Source of the DNA: Salinibacterium sp. ZJ70
Lineage (GTDB): Bacteria; Actinomycetota; Actinomycetes; Actinomycetales; Microbacteriaceae
DNA length: 64,000 nucleotides
Reading direction: 5' to 3'
NCBI RefSeq assembly: GCF_011751865.2
Contig: NZ_CP061770.1
Span: forward strand, 1,488,001 to 1,552,000
Under the pieces are notes generated by a model. That model saw only the letters and a program-made list of their open reading frames with translations. It searched no databases and was not told the origin of the DNA. Shown here in pieces: positions 10,006 to 23,246 of the stretch. Every line of letters starts with the position of its first letter. Position 1 is the first letter of the stretch. A program made the translations under genes and the position numbers.

Positions 10006-11198
10006 AGTCCGGCAGCGCTGCGCAGATCGTCGACGCGGTCGGTGCGCTCCCACGTGAAATCGGGGAGCTCACGGCCGAAGTGACCGTAGGCAGCCGTCTG
10101 CGCGTAGATCGGCCGCAGCAGATCGAGGTCGCGGATGATCGCTGCGGGACGCAGATCGAACACCTCGCGGATCGCGCGCGTGATGTCCTCATCGGGGATG
10201 ACTCCCGTGCCGAACGTCTCCACGTAGAGTCCGACGGGCGCCGCCTTGCCGATGGCATAGGCAACCTGCACCTCGAGGCGCTCAGCGAGGCCCGCGGCGA
10301 CAGCGTTCTTCGCCACCCAGCGCATCGCGTAGGCCGCCGAGCGATCGACCTTCGACGGGTCTTTGCCCGAGAAGGCGCCGCCGCCGTGGCGCGAAGCTCC
10401 GCCGTAGGTGTCGACGATGATCTTGCGGCCCGTGAGGCCGGCATCGCCCTGCGGTCCGCCGATCTCGAAACGGCCGGTGGGGTTGATGTAGCGCTCGGCG
10501 TCGCGCCAGGGAAGATCGACGCGTTCGAGGACGGGCTCGACCACGAGTTCGAAGAGCTCGCGGCGGATCTGCTCGTTGGTGACCTTCGGCGAGTGCTGAG
10601 CTGACATGACGACGGTCTCGATCGTCTTCGGCGTGACGCCGTCGTAGCCGACCGTCACCTGCGTCTTGCCGTCGGGACGCAGGTAGTCCACGATCTCCTG
10701 GTGACGCACCTCGCTGAGGCGCTCGGCGAGGCGGTGCGCGAGCCAGATGGGAAGCGGCATGAGCTCGGGCGTCTCGCGGGTCGCGTAGCCGAACATGATG
10801 CCCTGGTCGCCGGCGCCCTGCTTGTCGAGGTCGTCGATGCTCGTGCCCTCGCGGGTCTCGAACGCAGAGTCGACGCCCTGTGCGATGTCGGGCGACTGGC
10901 CGCCGATCGACACCGAGACGCCGCAGGAGCGCCCGTCGAACCAGACATCCGAGGAGTCGTAGCCGATATCGGTGATGCACTTGCGCACGATCTGCGGGAT
11001 CTCGACATAGCCGCTCGTGGTGACCTCACCAGCGACGTGCACGAGTCCGGTGGTCACGAGAGTCTCGACCGCGACGCGTGCGCGAGGGTCGACCCTGAGG
11101 ATCGCATCGAGGATCGAGTCGCTCACCTGGTCGCAGAGCTTGTCCGGGTGCCCCTCGGTGACGGATTCGGAGGTGAAGAGACGCAGAGAAGTGCTCAC
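10002..11198 (-). CDS. metK: S-adenosylmethionine synthetase
   Basis: A 398-residue MetK forming SAM from methionine and ATP. Motifs are [18 protein letters not shown] (ATP/Met site), [12 protein letters not shown] and the P-loop-like [19 protein letters not shown]. It starts with GTG at 11198. The 34 bp to coaBC leave no room for a SAM riboswitch, so regulation is presumably operonic. It couples to priA by GTGA. Confidence 0.98.
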   Translation of the reverse strand: MSTSLRLFTSESVTEGHPDKLCDQVSDSILDAILRVDPRARVAVETLVTTGLVHVAGEVTTSGYVEIPQIVRKCITDIGYDSSDVWFDGRSCGVSVSIGGQSPDIAQGVDSAFETREGTSIDDLDKQGAGDQGIMFGYATRETPELMPLPIWLAHRLAERLSEVRHQEIVDYLRPDGKTQVTVGYDGVTPKTIETVVMSAQHSPKVTNEQIRRELFELVVEPVLERVDLPWRDAERYINPTGRFEIGGPQGDAGLTGRKIIVDTYGGASRHGGGAFSGKDPSKVDRSAAYAMRWVAKNAVAAGLAERLEVQVAYAIGKAAPVGLYVETFGTGVIPDEDITRAIREVFDLRPAAIIRDLDLLRPIYAQTAAYGHFGRELPDFTWERTDRVDDLRSAAGL

Positions 11199-11232
11199 GG
11201 ACAGCCTGTTTCAGTGTTTCGGAGGGGGTGGG

Positions 11233-12423
11233 TCAGCGGACGACGTCGAGGATCGCATGGGCGACCTCGAGCTTCGTACCCCGGGACTCGGTCACTATAT
11301 CGCCCGCCTGCGACAGGATGACGATGCTGTTGCTCTCGGTTGCGAAGCCCTCGCTCCAGCCGACCCTGTTGAGGACGAGAAGGTCGCAGCCCTTGCGCGC
11401 GATCTTGGCGCGGCCGAGGGCGATGAGGGTGTCGTCGTCGGGCTCGGTCTCGGCGGCGAAGCCGATCACCAGCTGCTCGCGCGGGCGCGCCGCGGCGAGC
11501 TCGGCGAGGATGTCGGGGTTCTTCACGAGACGAAGCACGAGCTCGTCGCCCTGCGTCTCCTTCTTGATCTTGGCGTCCGCGACGGTCTCGGGACGGTAGT
11601 CCGCGACAGCCGCGGCCATGATGACGATGTCGGCAGAGGCGGCCTCGTCGCGCATCGCATCACGGAGCTGCGCGGCGGTCTCGACCTGGCGGAGCGTGAC
11701 CCCCAACGGGGCGGGCACCTCGAGGTGCGCCGCGACGAGGACGACATCGGCGCCTCGAGCGGCAGCTGCCTGCGCGAGTGCGACGCCCTGCTTGCCGCTC
11801 GAACGATTGCCGAGGAACCGCACGGGGTCGAGCGGCTCGCGGGTGCCGCCGGCGCTCACGACGATCCGCCGACCGACGAGGTCCCGCGGTCCGACGAGGG
11901 CGAGAGCCGCCTGCGCGATCTCGACGGGCTCGGCCATGCGGCCCACACCCGAATCGGTGCCGGTCAGCTGGCCCGAGGCGGGGCCGACGATGTGGACGCC
12001 GCGTGAACGGAGCGTCTCGATGTTGTGCTGCGTCGCCGGGTTCTGCCACATCTCGGTGTGCATCGCCGGCGCGACCACGAGAGGCGCCTCGGAGGCGAGG
12101 ATCGTCGTGCCGAGCAGGTCGTCGGAGAGGCCCGCGGTGATCTTCGCGAGCGTGTTGGCGGTCGCCGGAGCGACCACGATCAGGTCGGCGGACTGGCCGA
12201 GTGCGACGTGGCGCACCTCGGCGACACCCTCGAAGAGCTCCGTCTGGACCGGGTTGCGGCTGATCGCCTCGAGCGTCGGACGACCGACGAACTCGAGCGC
12301 CGACCGCGTCGCGACCACATGCACGTCGTGTCCGCGGCGAACGAACTCGCGCACGACGCCGACAGCCTTATACGCAGCGATGCCGCCGGCGATGCCGACG
12401 ACGATGCGCAACGCGTCACCCAT
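11233..12423 (-). CDS. coaBC: Bifunctional phosphopantothenoylcysteine decarboxylase/phosphopantothenate-cysteine ligase
   Basis: A 396-residue CoaBC (Dfp) catalysing two steps of coenzyme A synthesis. The N-terminal flavoprotein decarboxylase domain (about 1-185) shows GIAGGIAAYKAVGVVRE, VAPATANTLAKI and PAMHTEMWQNPATQ. The flap reads SGQLTGTDSGVGRMAEP, where E. coli Dfp has an active-site Cys in ACG. The ligase domain (about 186-396) shows SAGGTREPLDPVRFLGNRSS, AAVADYRP and the conserved KIKKE lysines. It lies in the usual rpoZ-coaBC-metK order. Confidence 0.96.
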   Translation of the reverse strand: MGDALRIVVGIAGGIAAYKAVGVVREFVRRGHDVHVVATRSALEFVGRPTLEAISRNPVQTELFEGVAEVRHVALGQSADLIVVAPATANTLAKITAGLSDDLLGTTILASEAPLVVAPAMHTEMWQNPATQHNIETLRSRGVHIVGPASGQLTGTDSGVGRMAEPVEIAQAALALVGPRDLVGRRIVVSAGGTREPLDPVRFLGNRSSGKQGVALAQAAAARGADVVLVAAHLEVPAPLGVTLRQVETAAQLRDAMRDEAASADIVIMAAAVADYRPETVADAKIKKETQGDELVLRLVKNPDILAELAAARPREQLVIGFAAETEPDDDTLIALGRAKIARKGCDLLVLNRVGWSEGFATESNSIVILSQAGDIVTESRGTKLEVAHAILDVVR

Positions 12424-12447
12424 GGGCGCGACGACGATCGAGAGGGA

Positions 12448-12702
12448 TCAGTCGGCGAGAGGCGCGAGGACGAGCTTGTCCTCGTTGATCTCGTGGAGCG
12501 CGACCGACAGCGGCTTGTCGTCGATCGTCGAGTCGACGAGCGGGCCGACGTTGTCGAAGAGCGAGCCCTCGTGCAGGTCGGCGTAGTAGTCGTTGATCTG
12601 GCGAGCGCGCTTCGACGCGAAGATCACGAGCTGGTACTTCGAGTCGACACGCGACAGCAGTTCGTCGATCGGCGGGTCGATGATTCCCTTGTTATCAGCC
12701 AT
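12448..12702 (-). CDS. rpoZ: RNA polymerase omega subunit
   Basis: An 84-residue omega subunit, [20 protein letters not shown], that helps RNA polymerase assembly. The conserved [14 protein letters not shown] segment contacts beta-prime. The ATG at 12702 follows GAGGAGCTCCCCA, a good ribosome binding site. A frame five codons longer has no support. It overlaps the end of the gmk fusion by 8 bp, so the two are translationally linked. Confidence 0.96.
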   Translation of the reverse strand: MADNKGIIDPPIDELLSRVDSKYQLVIFASKRARQINDYYADLHEGSLFDNVGPLVDSTIDDKPLSVALHEINEDKLVLAPLAD

Positions 12703-13618
12703 TGGGGAGCTCCTCACGTTCGCGTGCGCGCGGAATCGTTCCGGGCACTGCCAGCAATTCTACGACGTCCTGCGCCGCTCGGCTGACTTCATGGTTGACG
12801 ATCTTCACATCGAACTCGTCCTGGGCGGCGAGTTCGACCTTCGCGGTCTCGAGACGGCGGGTCTGTTCGGCGGGCGATTCGGTGCCGCGGCCGGTCAGCC
12901 GGCGCACGAGCTCCTCCCACGACGGGGGCAGCAGGAACACCAGAAGCGCCTCCGGCATCGCCTTCTTGACGGCGCGAGCGCCCTGCAGGTCGATCTCGAG
13001 CAGCACGCTGCGGCCCTCGCGGATCGCGGCATCGATCGGCGGACGCGGGGTGCCGTAGCGGGAGGCGTTGTGCACGGTCGCCCACTCGAGGAACTCCCCC
13101 GCCTCGACCATCCGATCGAACTCGGCGTCGGAGAGGAAGTAGTAGTGCTTGCCGTCGATCTCGCCCGGACGCGGCGCGCGCGTCGTCGCCGAGATGCTGA
13201 GGTGCACGTCGGGGTAGTTGTCACGGATATAGGCCGAGACGGTGCCCTTGCCGACCGCGGTCGGCCCGGCGAGCACGACGAGGCGGCTCTCGGAGCGGCG
13301 CGCGGCGCCTTCGCGCGCGGTGAGCCAGGCGTCGAGCTTGACGCGCTGGCGCGCACCGAGCCCGCCGACGCGCTTCGCCTCGGCGATCCCGAGCTCATCC
13401 ATGATGCGGGCGACACGCGTGGGGCCGATGCCCGGGATGCTCGTGAGCAGCTCGCGCACGCGCAGGGTGCCTTCGGGAGACGACGGGTCGGCCCACGCGG
13501 CGTGAGCGACATCGAGTGCGCGGCGCTCGCGCTTGTGCACGGACGCCTTCACAGCAGCCCGCGCGCGGCGCGCGGCCACGGCGGCACGCCCTGCGGCAGC
13601 GCGATCGACCTCCGGCAT
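12695..13618 (-). CDS. gmk: Fusion of actinobacterial integration host factor (mIHF) and guanylate kinase
   Basis: A 307-residue two-domain protein. Residues 1-102 match mIHF, with [13 protein letters not shown], the H2TH-like [20 protein letters not shown] and [10 protein letters not shown]. Residues 112-307 are a complete guanylate kinase, with P-loop GPTAVGKGT at 118-126, [16 protein letters not shown] and [19 protein letters not shown]. It phosphorylates GMP to GDP, and the N-terminus should bind DNA. In Mycobacterium mihF and gmk are adjacent separate genes; here they are one frame with no internal stop. The ATG at 13618 is chosen; GTG codons at 13624 and 13633 are alternatives. It follows pyrF by 2 bp and overlaps rpoZ by 8 bp. 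Confidence 0.93.
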   Translation of the reverse strand: MPEVDRAAAGRAAVAARRARAAVKASVHKRERRALDVAHAAWADPSSPEGTLRVRELLTSIPGIGPTRVARIMDELGIAEAKRVGGLGARQRVKLDAWLTAREGAARRSESRLVVLAGPTAVGKGTVSAYIRDNYPDVHLSISATTRAPRPGEIDGKHYYFLSDAEFDRMVEAGEFLEWATVHNASRYGTPRPPIDAAIREGRSVLLEIDLQGARAVKKAMPEALLVFLLPPSWEELVRRLTGRGTESPAEQTRRLETAKVELAAQDEFDVKIVNHEVSRAAQDVVELLAVPGTIPRAREREELPNG

Positions 13619-13620
13619 CG

Positions 13621-14435
13621 TCACTTCGCCCACGTTGCCACCTCGTCATTCGCCTGCGCGATCGCCTGGGCGATGCCGTCGGGGCCGGCACTCAGGATGC
13701 TGCGCGACACGGATGCGAGCACTCCCCCGATGGCCGAGCCGAAGAGCGCGGGGCCATCCGCGAGCACGGCACCCTGCGCCCCGAACCCGGGCGCGAGGAT
13801 GATGAGGTTCTGCAGCTGCTCGGCACTGAGTCCGAGTTCGGAGAACGAGATCGTGGCGCCGACGACGACGCCTGCCGTTCCGGAGCGCTCCGAGGCCTGG
13901 CGCACGATCGACGCCGCGATGGTCTCGCCCGAGCCGTCGCGCTGCGCCTGAATGGCCGCGCTCTCCGGGTTCGAGGTCGCCGCGAGCACGAAGACGCCCT
14001 TATCGACTGCCTCCGCACGTGCGAGCACGCCGTCGAGCGAGCCGAAGCCCTGATAGGCGACGGCCGTCATCGCGTCGGCCTCGAGCGAGCCGCCGGGCGT
14101 GAGCCACGCCTCGCCGTACGCGTCCACCGTCGATCCGACGTCGCCGCGCTTCGCATCGGCGATCACGAGGAGGTCCGCCGCTCGAGCCGCGGCGAGAACC
14201 TCCTCGAGAGCCGCATAGCCGGCCGCGCCGTGGCGCTCGAAGAACGCCACCTGCGGCTTGACGACCGCGACGCGACCCGAGGCCGCATCGACGACGCGCA
14301 GACCGAACTCCCGCACGCCTGCCGCGTCATCCGTCAGCCCCCACTCCGCGAGCAGGGGGCTGTGCGGATCGATGCCGACGCACAGCGGACCGCGCTCCGC
14401 AATCGCGGCGCGGATCCGATCAGCGAACCCGTTCG

Positions 14436-14439
<4 letters not shown>
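13621..14439 (-). CDS. pyrF: Orotidine 5'-phosphate decarboxylase, type 2
   Basis: A 272-residue OMP decarboxylase giving [19 protein letters not shown] opens the protein, and the catalytic Asp-Lys-Asp segment is [31 protein letters not shown] marks the longer type 2 family. The ATG overlaps the carB stop as ATGA (14436-14439). It is the last pyrimidine gene of the operon. Confidence 0.97.
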
Positions 14440-17731
<3,292 letters not shown>

Positions 17732-17732
<1 letters not shown>

Positions 17733-18877
17733 TAGTCGTTCTTCTTCGCGATGTCAGCCGCGACCATGTCGCGGAACCGGTCGAACAGGTAGTTGGCGTC
17801 GCGGGGTCCCGCGGCGGCTTCGGGGTGGTACTGCACGGAGAACGCCGGGATGTCGAGCGCACGCAGGCCCTCGACGACGTTGTCGTTGAGTCCCACGTGG
17901 CTCACCTCGAGACGACCGTAGCCGTGAGGGCTGTCGATGATCCCCTCGGTCGGCGCGTCGACGGCGAAGCCGTGGTTGTGGGCCGTGATCTCGACGCGGC
18001 CCGTCGACTTGTCGAGCACCGGCTGGTTGATGCCGCGGTGGCCGAACGGCAGCTTGTAGGTGCCGAGGCCGAGCGCACGACCGAGCAGCTGGTTGCCGAA
18101 GCAGATGCCGAAGAACGGCAGCTTCTCATCCAGCACACCGCGCAGCAGCTCGACGTGTCCGTCGCTTGCCGCAGGGTCGCCCGGTCCGTTCGAGTAGAAG
18201 ACGGCGACGGGCTCGATCGCGAGGATCTGCTCGAGCGTGACGTCCTGCGGGAGCACGTGCACCTCGAATCCGCGGTCGGCGAGGTTGTCGACCGTGGACT
18301 GCTTGACGCCGAGGTCGAGCACGGCGAGGTTGCCGAGTCGCTCGCCGCGGGCCGGAGTCACCGTGGCGATGTCGACCGACACCTGCGAGGAGAGGTTCTG
18401 TCCGGCCATGGATGCGGCCGCGCGCACGATCTCGAGCTGCTCGTCGGCGGAGAGCGCCGCGTCCTCACCCGAGAAGATGCCGGCGCGCATCGATCCGGCG
18501 TCGCGCAGGCGGCGCGTCACCGCGCGGGTGTCGATGCCGCTGATGCCGACGACGCCGTTGCGCTCGAGGTCGTCATCGAGCGATCCGGTCGCACGGAAGT
18601 TGGAGACGACGCGGCTGGGGTCGCGGACGACATAGCCTGCCACCCAGATGCGACGCGACTCCGGGTCTTCGTCGTTGACGCCGGTGTTGCCGATGTGGGG
18701 CGCCGTCATGACGACGATCTGCCCGGCGTAGCTGGGGTCGGTGAGGGTCTCCTGGTAGCCGGTCATGCCGGTGGCGAAGACGGCCTCGCCGAGGGTGCGC
18801 CCGCGCGCGCCGTAGGCACGTCCCGTGTAGCGGGTCCCGTCCTCCAGGACGAGGACGGCTGCGTCGGTCTGGGTCAT
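17732..18877 (-). CDS. carA: Carbamoyl-phosphate synthase small subunit
   Basis: A 381-residue glutamine amidotransferase subunit that supplies ammonia to CarB. The N-terminal CarA domain begins [19 protein letters not shown]. The class I amidotransferase nucleophile is in [18 protein letters not shown], with the His/Glu pair in [12 protein letters not shown]. The ATG at 18877 overlaps the stop of the membrane protein upstream (ATGA). The longer frame to 19081 is spurious. Confidence 0.98.
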
Positions 18878-19422
18878 TCTGAAGCCTTCTCTGCAGGGTT
18901 TGCGGTGGATGCCTCCGCTTCGGCGCGCGCGGCGGCGAGAGCGGTCGGCGAGAGTGCGGTGAGCGCGTCGAGGAGCACCTGAGGGTCGTCGCCGCGGAAG
19001 TAGCTGTCGACGAGGGTCTCCCCCAGCGTCCAGCGCACGAACACGAGCTGCCCGTCGCCGACGCTCTTGTCGATCGTCCACGACGCGAGTCCGACACCGG
19101 AGATGTCGTCGGTCGGGATGAACGCGGGCACGTTGCCCGCGAGGGTCAGAACGAGGCCGCCGCGCGTGAGCTCGAGGAGAGCCTTGGCGCGGAATCCGAG
19201 CCCACCCACGACCACGCGCTCGAGCGGGTTGTCGGCGAGGGTCGTCGCCACATAGAGGGCCTTCTCGGTGCGCAGCACATCGCCGACCTCAGCGGGAGCG
19301 ACCGGGACGACATCGAGGTGCACCTGTCGCTTGCGGCGGTTGCGCCATCCGAGCCACATGAAGGCGAGCGCGATCAGCAGCATGCCGCCGATCACGAACG
19401 CGGGCCAGAAACGGTCAAGCAT
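18874..19422 (-). CDS. Single-pass membrane protein of the pyrimidine operon (PH-like)
   Basis: A 182-residue protein with one N-terminal membrane helix (about residues 4-26, [18 protein letters not shown]), a basic stretch RNRRKRQ, and a cytoplasmic domain of about 150 residues. The strand-rich pattern ([46 protein letters not shown]) resembles the PH-like proteins that actinobacteria carry between pyrC and carA, such as the Rv1382 position in M. tuberculosis. It overlaps pyrC by 8 bp and carA by 4 bp, so its dosage is tied to the Car/Pyr enzymes. No function is established. Confidence 0.8.
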   Translation of the reverse strand: MLDRFWPAFVIGGMLLIALAFMWLGWRNRRKRQVHLDVVPVAPAEVGDVLRTEKALYVATTLADNPLERVVVGGLGFRAKALLELTRGGLVLTLAGNVPAFIPTDDISGVGLASWTIDKSVGDGQLVFVRWTLGETLVDSYFRGDDPQVLLDALTALSPTALAAARAEAEASTANPAEKASE

Positions 19423-20755
19423 GAGAGACCTCCTCAGCGGGTCGGAGCTCGCCGTCGAGCACGGTGGGCACGCCGCCGTGGATCGTGGCGACGACTCGGC
19501 CGGGAAGCTCCCGGCCGAAGAACGGGGAATTGACGCCCTTGCCCTTGAGGTGGGCGACATCGAAGATGCTCGACGCCGACGGGTCGATGAGCGTCAGGTG
19601 TGCGGGGCTGCCGACCTCGAAGGGCGCGTCGTAGCCGTCGAGGCGGCCGATCTCGGCGGGCGTGCGCGACAGCACACGCGCCACGTCAGCCCATCCGATG
19701 AGCCCCGTGTCGACCATCGAGGCCTGCACGACCGAGAGCGCGCTCTCGAGGCCGACCATCCCGAACGACGCCTCCTGCCACGCGCACTCCTTCGTCTCGA
19801 CGGGGTGCGGAGCGTGGTCGGTCGCGACGATGTCGATCGTGCCGTCGGCGAGGGCGGCGCGCAGGGCGAGCACATCCTCATCGCGACGCAGCGGCGGGTT
19901 GACCTTGAAGCGCGCGTCATACCCGCGCGTGTACGGCCCCACCCCGCCGGAGTCGGCGATGAGCTGCTCGGTGAGGAGGAGGTGGTGAGGGGTGACCTCG
20001 GCCGTCACGGCGATGCCGCGGGCCTTCGCCCAGCGGATCACCTCGACACTGCCGGCGGTCGAGAGGTGGCAGATGTGCAGACGAGCGCCCACGGCATCCG
20101 CGAGCAGCACGTCGCGCGCGATGATCGACTCCTCAGCGACCGCGGGCCAGCCCGCGAGGCCGAGCTCGGACGCGAGCGCGCCCTCGTTCATCTGCGCACC
20201 CTCGGTGAGACGCGGGTCCTGGGCGTGCTGGGCGATGACGCCGTCGAACGTCGAGACGTACTCGAGCGCGCGGCGCATGAGCTGCGAGTCGTGCACGCAC
20301 TTGCCGTCGTCGCTGAAGACGCGCACCTGTGCGCGCGACGTCGCCATCGCGCCGATCTCGGAGAGACGCTCGCCGGCGAGCCCGACGGTCACCGCGCCGA
20401 TCGGGCGCACCGTCGCATACCCGTACTGCGCACCGAGCGAGGCGACCTGCTCGACCACGCCCGCGGTGTCGGCGACCGGCGACGTGTTCGCCATCGCGAA
20501 GACCGCCGTGAAGCCGCCCGCCGCGGCGGCGCGGGTGCCCGTGAGCACCGTCTCGCTGGCTTCGAAGCCGGGTTCGCGCAGGTGCGTGTGCAGGTCGACG
20601 AGACCCGGGAGCGCGACGAGGCCGTCGGCGTCGATGCGCTGGGCGCCGCTCGCCGAGAGTCCCGTTCCCCGCTCGGCGATCCGGCCGTCTGCGACGACGA
20701 AGTCGGTCGTCGTGCCGTCGGGGAGGCGCGCTCCCGTGATGAGCAGGTTCGTCAT
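19415..20755 (-). CDS. pyrC: Dihydroorotase (type I)
   Basis: A 446-residue amidohydrolase closing carbamoyl aspartate to dihydroorotate. Metal ligands are in [25 protein letters not shown] and [25 protein letters not shown] is also typical of type I enzymes. The ATG at 20755 overlaps the pyrB stop (ATGA). An in-frame extension to 20965 is only shadow sequence inside pyrB. Confidence 0.97.
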   Translation of the reverse strand: MTNLLITGARLPDGTTTDFVVADGRIAERGTGLSASGAQRIDADGLVALPGLVDLHTHLREPGFEASETVLTGTRAAAAGGFTAVFAMANTSPVADTAGVVEQVASLGAQYGYATVRPIGAVTVGLAGERLSEIGAMATSRAQVRVFSDDGKCVHDSQLMRRALEYVSTFDGVIAQHAQDPRLTEGAQMNEGALASELGLAGWPAVAEESIIARDVLLADAVGARLHICHLSTAGSVEVIRWAKARGIAVTAEVTPHHLLLTEQLIADSGGVGPYTRGYDARFKVNPPLRRDEDVLALRAALADGTIDIVATDHAPHPVETKECAWQEASFGMVGLESALSVVQASMVDTGLIGWADVARVLSRTPAEIGRLDGYDAPFEVGSPAHLTLIDPSASSIFDVAHLKGKGVNSPFFGRELPGRVVATIHGGVPTVLDGELRPAEEVSHA

Positions 20756-21711
20756 TCCGCAGCCTCCCGCGGGTTTCCACCTGAGAGCACGAGGTAGAGC
20801 ACCGCCATTCGAATCGACACCCCGTTGGTGACCTGGTCGAGCACGACCGCCTGAGGCGAGTCCGCCGCCGATGCCGCGATCTCGAGTCCGCGGTTCATGG
20901 GTCCGGGGTGCATGACAATCGTATCCGTGCCGAGGCGGCGGAACCTGTCGTCGCCGAGACCCCACTGGTTCGAATACTCCCGCTCGTGCGGGAAGAACGC
21001 GGCGTGCATGCGCTCCTGCTGCACGCGCAGCATCATGAGCACATCCGGCTGGGCGTCGATCGCGGCATCGAAGTCGCTGCCGAACTCGACCGGCCAGGTC
21101 TCGACGCCCACCGGGAGCAGCGTGCGCGGCCCCACCAGGCGCACGTTCGCGCCCAGGGTCGTGAGCAGCCAGACGTTCGCGCGGGCGACGCGCGAGTGCA
21201 GGATGTCGCCCACGATCGTCACGTTGAGACCGTCGAGGCCTCGTCCGCGCGAGTCGGCCCCGAAGAGCTTCTTGCGCATCGTGAACGCGTCGAGCAGGGC
21301 CTGCGTGGGGTGCTGGTGGGTGCCGTCGCCCGCGTTGACGATCGCTGCGTCGATCCAGCCCGCCTCCGCGAGCAGCTGCGGGGCACCCGATGCGGAGTGC
21401 CGCACGACGACGGCGTCCACGCCCATCGCGGCGATCGTCTGCGCGGTGTCCTTGAGGCTCTCGCCCTTCGAGACGGAGGAGCCCTTCGCGCTGAAGGTGA
21501 TGACGTCGGCCGAGAGGCGCTTCGCTGCCGCCTCGAAGCTCAGTCGCGTGCGCGTCGAGTCCTCGAAGAACAGATTCGCGACCGTCTTGCCGCGCAGCGT
21601 CGGGAGCTTCGGAACGGCGCGCGTCGCGACGTCGGCCATGTCCTCAGCCACGTCGAGGATCTCGAGTGCCTGCGCGCGGCTCAGGTCGCCGGTGGAGAGC
21701 AGGTGCTTCAT
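20752..21711 (-). CDS. pyrB: Aspartate carbamoyltransferase catalytic subunit
   Basis: A 319-residue ATCase joining carbamoyl phosphate and aspartate. The carbamoyl-phosphate site is [18 protein letters not shown], with the [12 protein letters not shown] loop, [16 protein letters not shown] and the C-terminal [12 protein letters not shown]. No regulatory PyrI is nearby; control is expected through PyrR at the operon leader. Its ATG overlaps the pyrR stop (ATGA). Confidence 0.98.
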   Translation of the reverse strand: MKHLLSTGDLSRAQALEILDVAEDMADVATRAVPKLPTLRGKTVANLFFEDSTRTRLSFEAAAKRLSADVITFSAKGSSVSKGESLKDTAQTIAAMGVDAVVVRHSASGAPQLLAEAGWIDAAIVNAGDGTHQHPTQALLDAFTMRKKLFGADSRGRGLDGLNVTIVGDILHSRVARANVWLLTTLGANVRLVGPRTLLPVGVETWPVEFGSDFDAAIDAQPDVLMMLRVQQERMHAAFFPHEREYSNQWGLGDDRFRRLGTDTIVMHPGPMNRGLEIAASAADSPQAVVLDQVTNGVSIRMAVLYLVLSGGNPREAAE

Positions 21712-22244
21712 GCGCCGCCTTCGATCGAGACGGAATCCTCGCCGTCGCTCTCCGCAAGTCGCACGAAGATGCGCTCGGAGGACGCGGTGGGAAGATTCTT
21801 GCCGACGAAGTCGGCGCGGATCGGGAGCTCACGGTGGCCGCGGTCGACCAGCACAGCGAGCCGCACCGCACGCGGGCGCCCGAGGTCGCCGATGGCATCC
21901 AAGGCAGCTCGGATCGTGCGGCCCGAGTAGAGGACATCGTCCACGAGCACGACGGTCTTGCCGTCGATGCCGCCGGGCGGAAGCACCGTGGGGCTCGGGG
22001 TGCGCGTCGGGTGGCGATCCAGATCGTCGCGGTACATCGTCACGTCGAGCGTTCCCACGACACCGGAGCCCGGCTCGAACCCGTCGAGCAGCTCGCCGAT
22101 GCGGTGGGCGAGAACCACGCCGCGCGTCGGGATCCCGAGGAGGACGAGATCCGAACCGCCTCGATTGGACTCGAGGATCTCGTGTGAGATGCGCGTCAGG
22201 GCGCGCGTGATGTCAGCCTGCTGCAGCACGACTCGTGCCGGCAT
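21708..22244 (-). CDS. pyrR: PyrR: pyr operon RNA-binding regulator / uracil phosphoribosyltransferase
   Basis: A 178-residue PyrR. The PRPP-binding loop is [20 protein letters not shown], near residue 100, and [21 protein letters not shown] is the N-terminal family signature. PyrR binds UMP and then a conserved RNA loop to turn off pyr expression. The first gene of the operon has a strong AAGGAGG 5 bp before the ATG. A matching PyrR loop sits directly upstream of that Shine-Dalgarno, so translational autorepression, as reported in mycobacteria, is the likely mode. Confidence 0.97.
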   Translation of the reverse strand: MPARVVLQQADITRALTRISHEILESNRGGSDLVLLGIPTRGVVLAHRIGELLDGFEPGSGVVGTLDVTMYRDDLDRHPTRTPSPTVLPPGGIDGKTVVLVDDVLYSGRTIRAALDAIGDLGRPRAVRLAVLVDRGHRELPIRADFVGKNLPTASSERIFVRLAESDGEDSVSIEGGA

Positions 22245-22249
22245 CCTGA

Positions 22250-22282
22250 CCTCCTTCCCCGCCTCACAGGACGGAATTTAAA
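22250..22282 (-). promoter_or_regulatory. PyrR-binding RNA loop overlapping the pyrR Shine-Dalgarno region
   Basis: On the transcript strand, GUCCUGUGAGGC (22272 down to 22261) fits the PyrR recognition consensus UCCnGnGAGGY. The hexaloop CUGUGA is closed by CGUC (22270-22273) and GGCG (22260-22263). UUC further out can pair with GAA next to the AAGGAGG ribosome binding site at 22250-22256. PyrR bound here would stabilise the stem and block ribosomes. The consensus is established knowledge; the role at this site is inferred. Confidence 0.8.
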
Positions 22283-22296
22283 GGTGGTCGTGAATC

Positions 22297-22314
22297 CGCT
22301 CCGGAATCGGAGCG
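22297..22314 (-). promoter_or_regulatory. Hairpin between the ABC permease gene and pyrR leader
   Basis: CGCTCCG at 22297-22303 and CGGAGCG at 22308-22314 form a 7-bp stem with a four-base loop, 53 bp before pyrR. It could be a leader element or a weak barrier to read-through from the ABC permease. No T-run follows. Confidence 0.35.
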
Positions 22315-22345
22315 CTCTGGGTTCGAGGATACCCGATGCGGAGCG

Positions 22346-23227
22346 TCAGCCCCAGCGGCGCGCGAACCAGCGCTCGAGAAGTCCGATGAGGGCATCCGTC
22401 GCCTTGCCGAGCACGGCGAGCACGATGATCGCGAGGAAGATCCGATCCACGCGGCCGTTGTTGCCGGAGTCGTTCAGCAGGAAGCCGAGTCCCATGGCGC
22501 TCGCAAGAAGCTCCGCGGCGACGAGGAACAGCCACGACTGGGCGAGAGCGAGACGGAGGCCGCTCACGAGCGCCGGCAGGACCGCCGGAAGCTGCACGGT
22601 CGTCAGCAGTCTGAGTGGGTTGAGACCATACGCACGGCCCAGCTCGACGAGGTGCGGATCCACGTGACGCAGCGCGATCGAGAGCGTGGTCAGCACGGGG
22701 AAGGTCGCGCCGATCGCGATGAGGATGATCTTCGGCGCTTCGCCGATGCCGACGTAGAGCACGAGAAGCGGCACCCACGCGAGAGAGGGCACGGCACGCA
22801 GGGCGCCGAGCAACGGCGAGAGCAGGATGCTCGCGGTGCGCGAGAGCCCGACGAGCGAACCGAGCACGATGCCGATGAGGGCGCCGATCAGGAAGCCCTG
22901 GAAGACCCGCTGGGTCGAGATCGCGATGTGGCGCCACAGCTCTCCCGTCTGGGCGAGCTGCACGGCCGCGGTGACGACGTCACCGGGAGACGGCAGGCGA
23001 TACGAGGGGATGTCGCCGAACGCGGTCACACCCCACCAGGTTGCGAGGATCGCGACAGGGATGAGCGCACCGCCCGCGATGCCCCACCAGCGGCGCTCCG
23101 CGAGCGGGCGACGCGCGGTGAGCCCGGCACCTGCGGCCGAGTAGCCGTAGGTGCTCACGAACTGGTGCGCCGGAGTGGCGCCCTCCGTCGGAGAGGGCGC
23201 CACTCGGGGCTTCTGTACGGTGCTCAT
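22346..23227 (-). CDS. ssuC: Aliphatic sulfonate/nitrate-type ABC transporter permease
   Basis: A 293-residue BPD-type inner-membrane permease of the SsuC/TauC/NrtB group, with about six helices. The EAA loop is in ELGRAYGLNPLRLLTTVQLP. RVFQGFLIGALIGIVLGSLV and LVPLLVLYVGIGEAPKI-type segments fit SsuC. The start at 23227 gives MSTVQKPRVAPSP, with GAGGAAG upstream. A longer frame is not supported. It is the last gene of the ATPase, binding protein, permease operon. The exact substrate is not proven. Confidence 0.88.
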   Translation of the reverse strand: MSTVQKPRVAPSPTEGATPAHQFVSTYGYSAAGAGLTARRPLAERRWWGIAGGALIPVAILATWWGVTAFGDIPSYRLPSPGDVVTAAVQLAQTGELWRHIAISTQRVFQGFLIGALIGIVLGSLVGLSRTASILLSPLLGALRAVPSLAWVPLLVLYVGIGEAPKIILIAIGATFPVLTTLSIALRHVDPHLVELGRAYGLNPLRLLTTVQLPAVLPALVSGLRLALAQSWLFLVAAELLASAMGLGFLLNDSGNNGRVDRIFLAIIVLAVLGKATDALIGLLERWFARRWG

Positions 23228-23246
23228 CGCCGGTCGTTCGACTTCC

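Noticed and set aside
11199..11232. Possible SAM riboswitch ahead of metK
   Set aside because: metK is read right to left and its upstream space is only 34 bp; no aptamer-size element fits.
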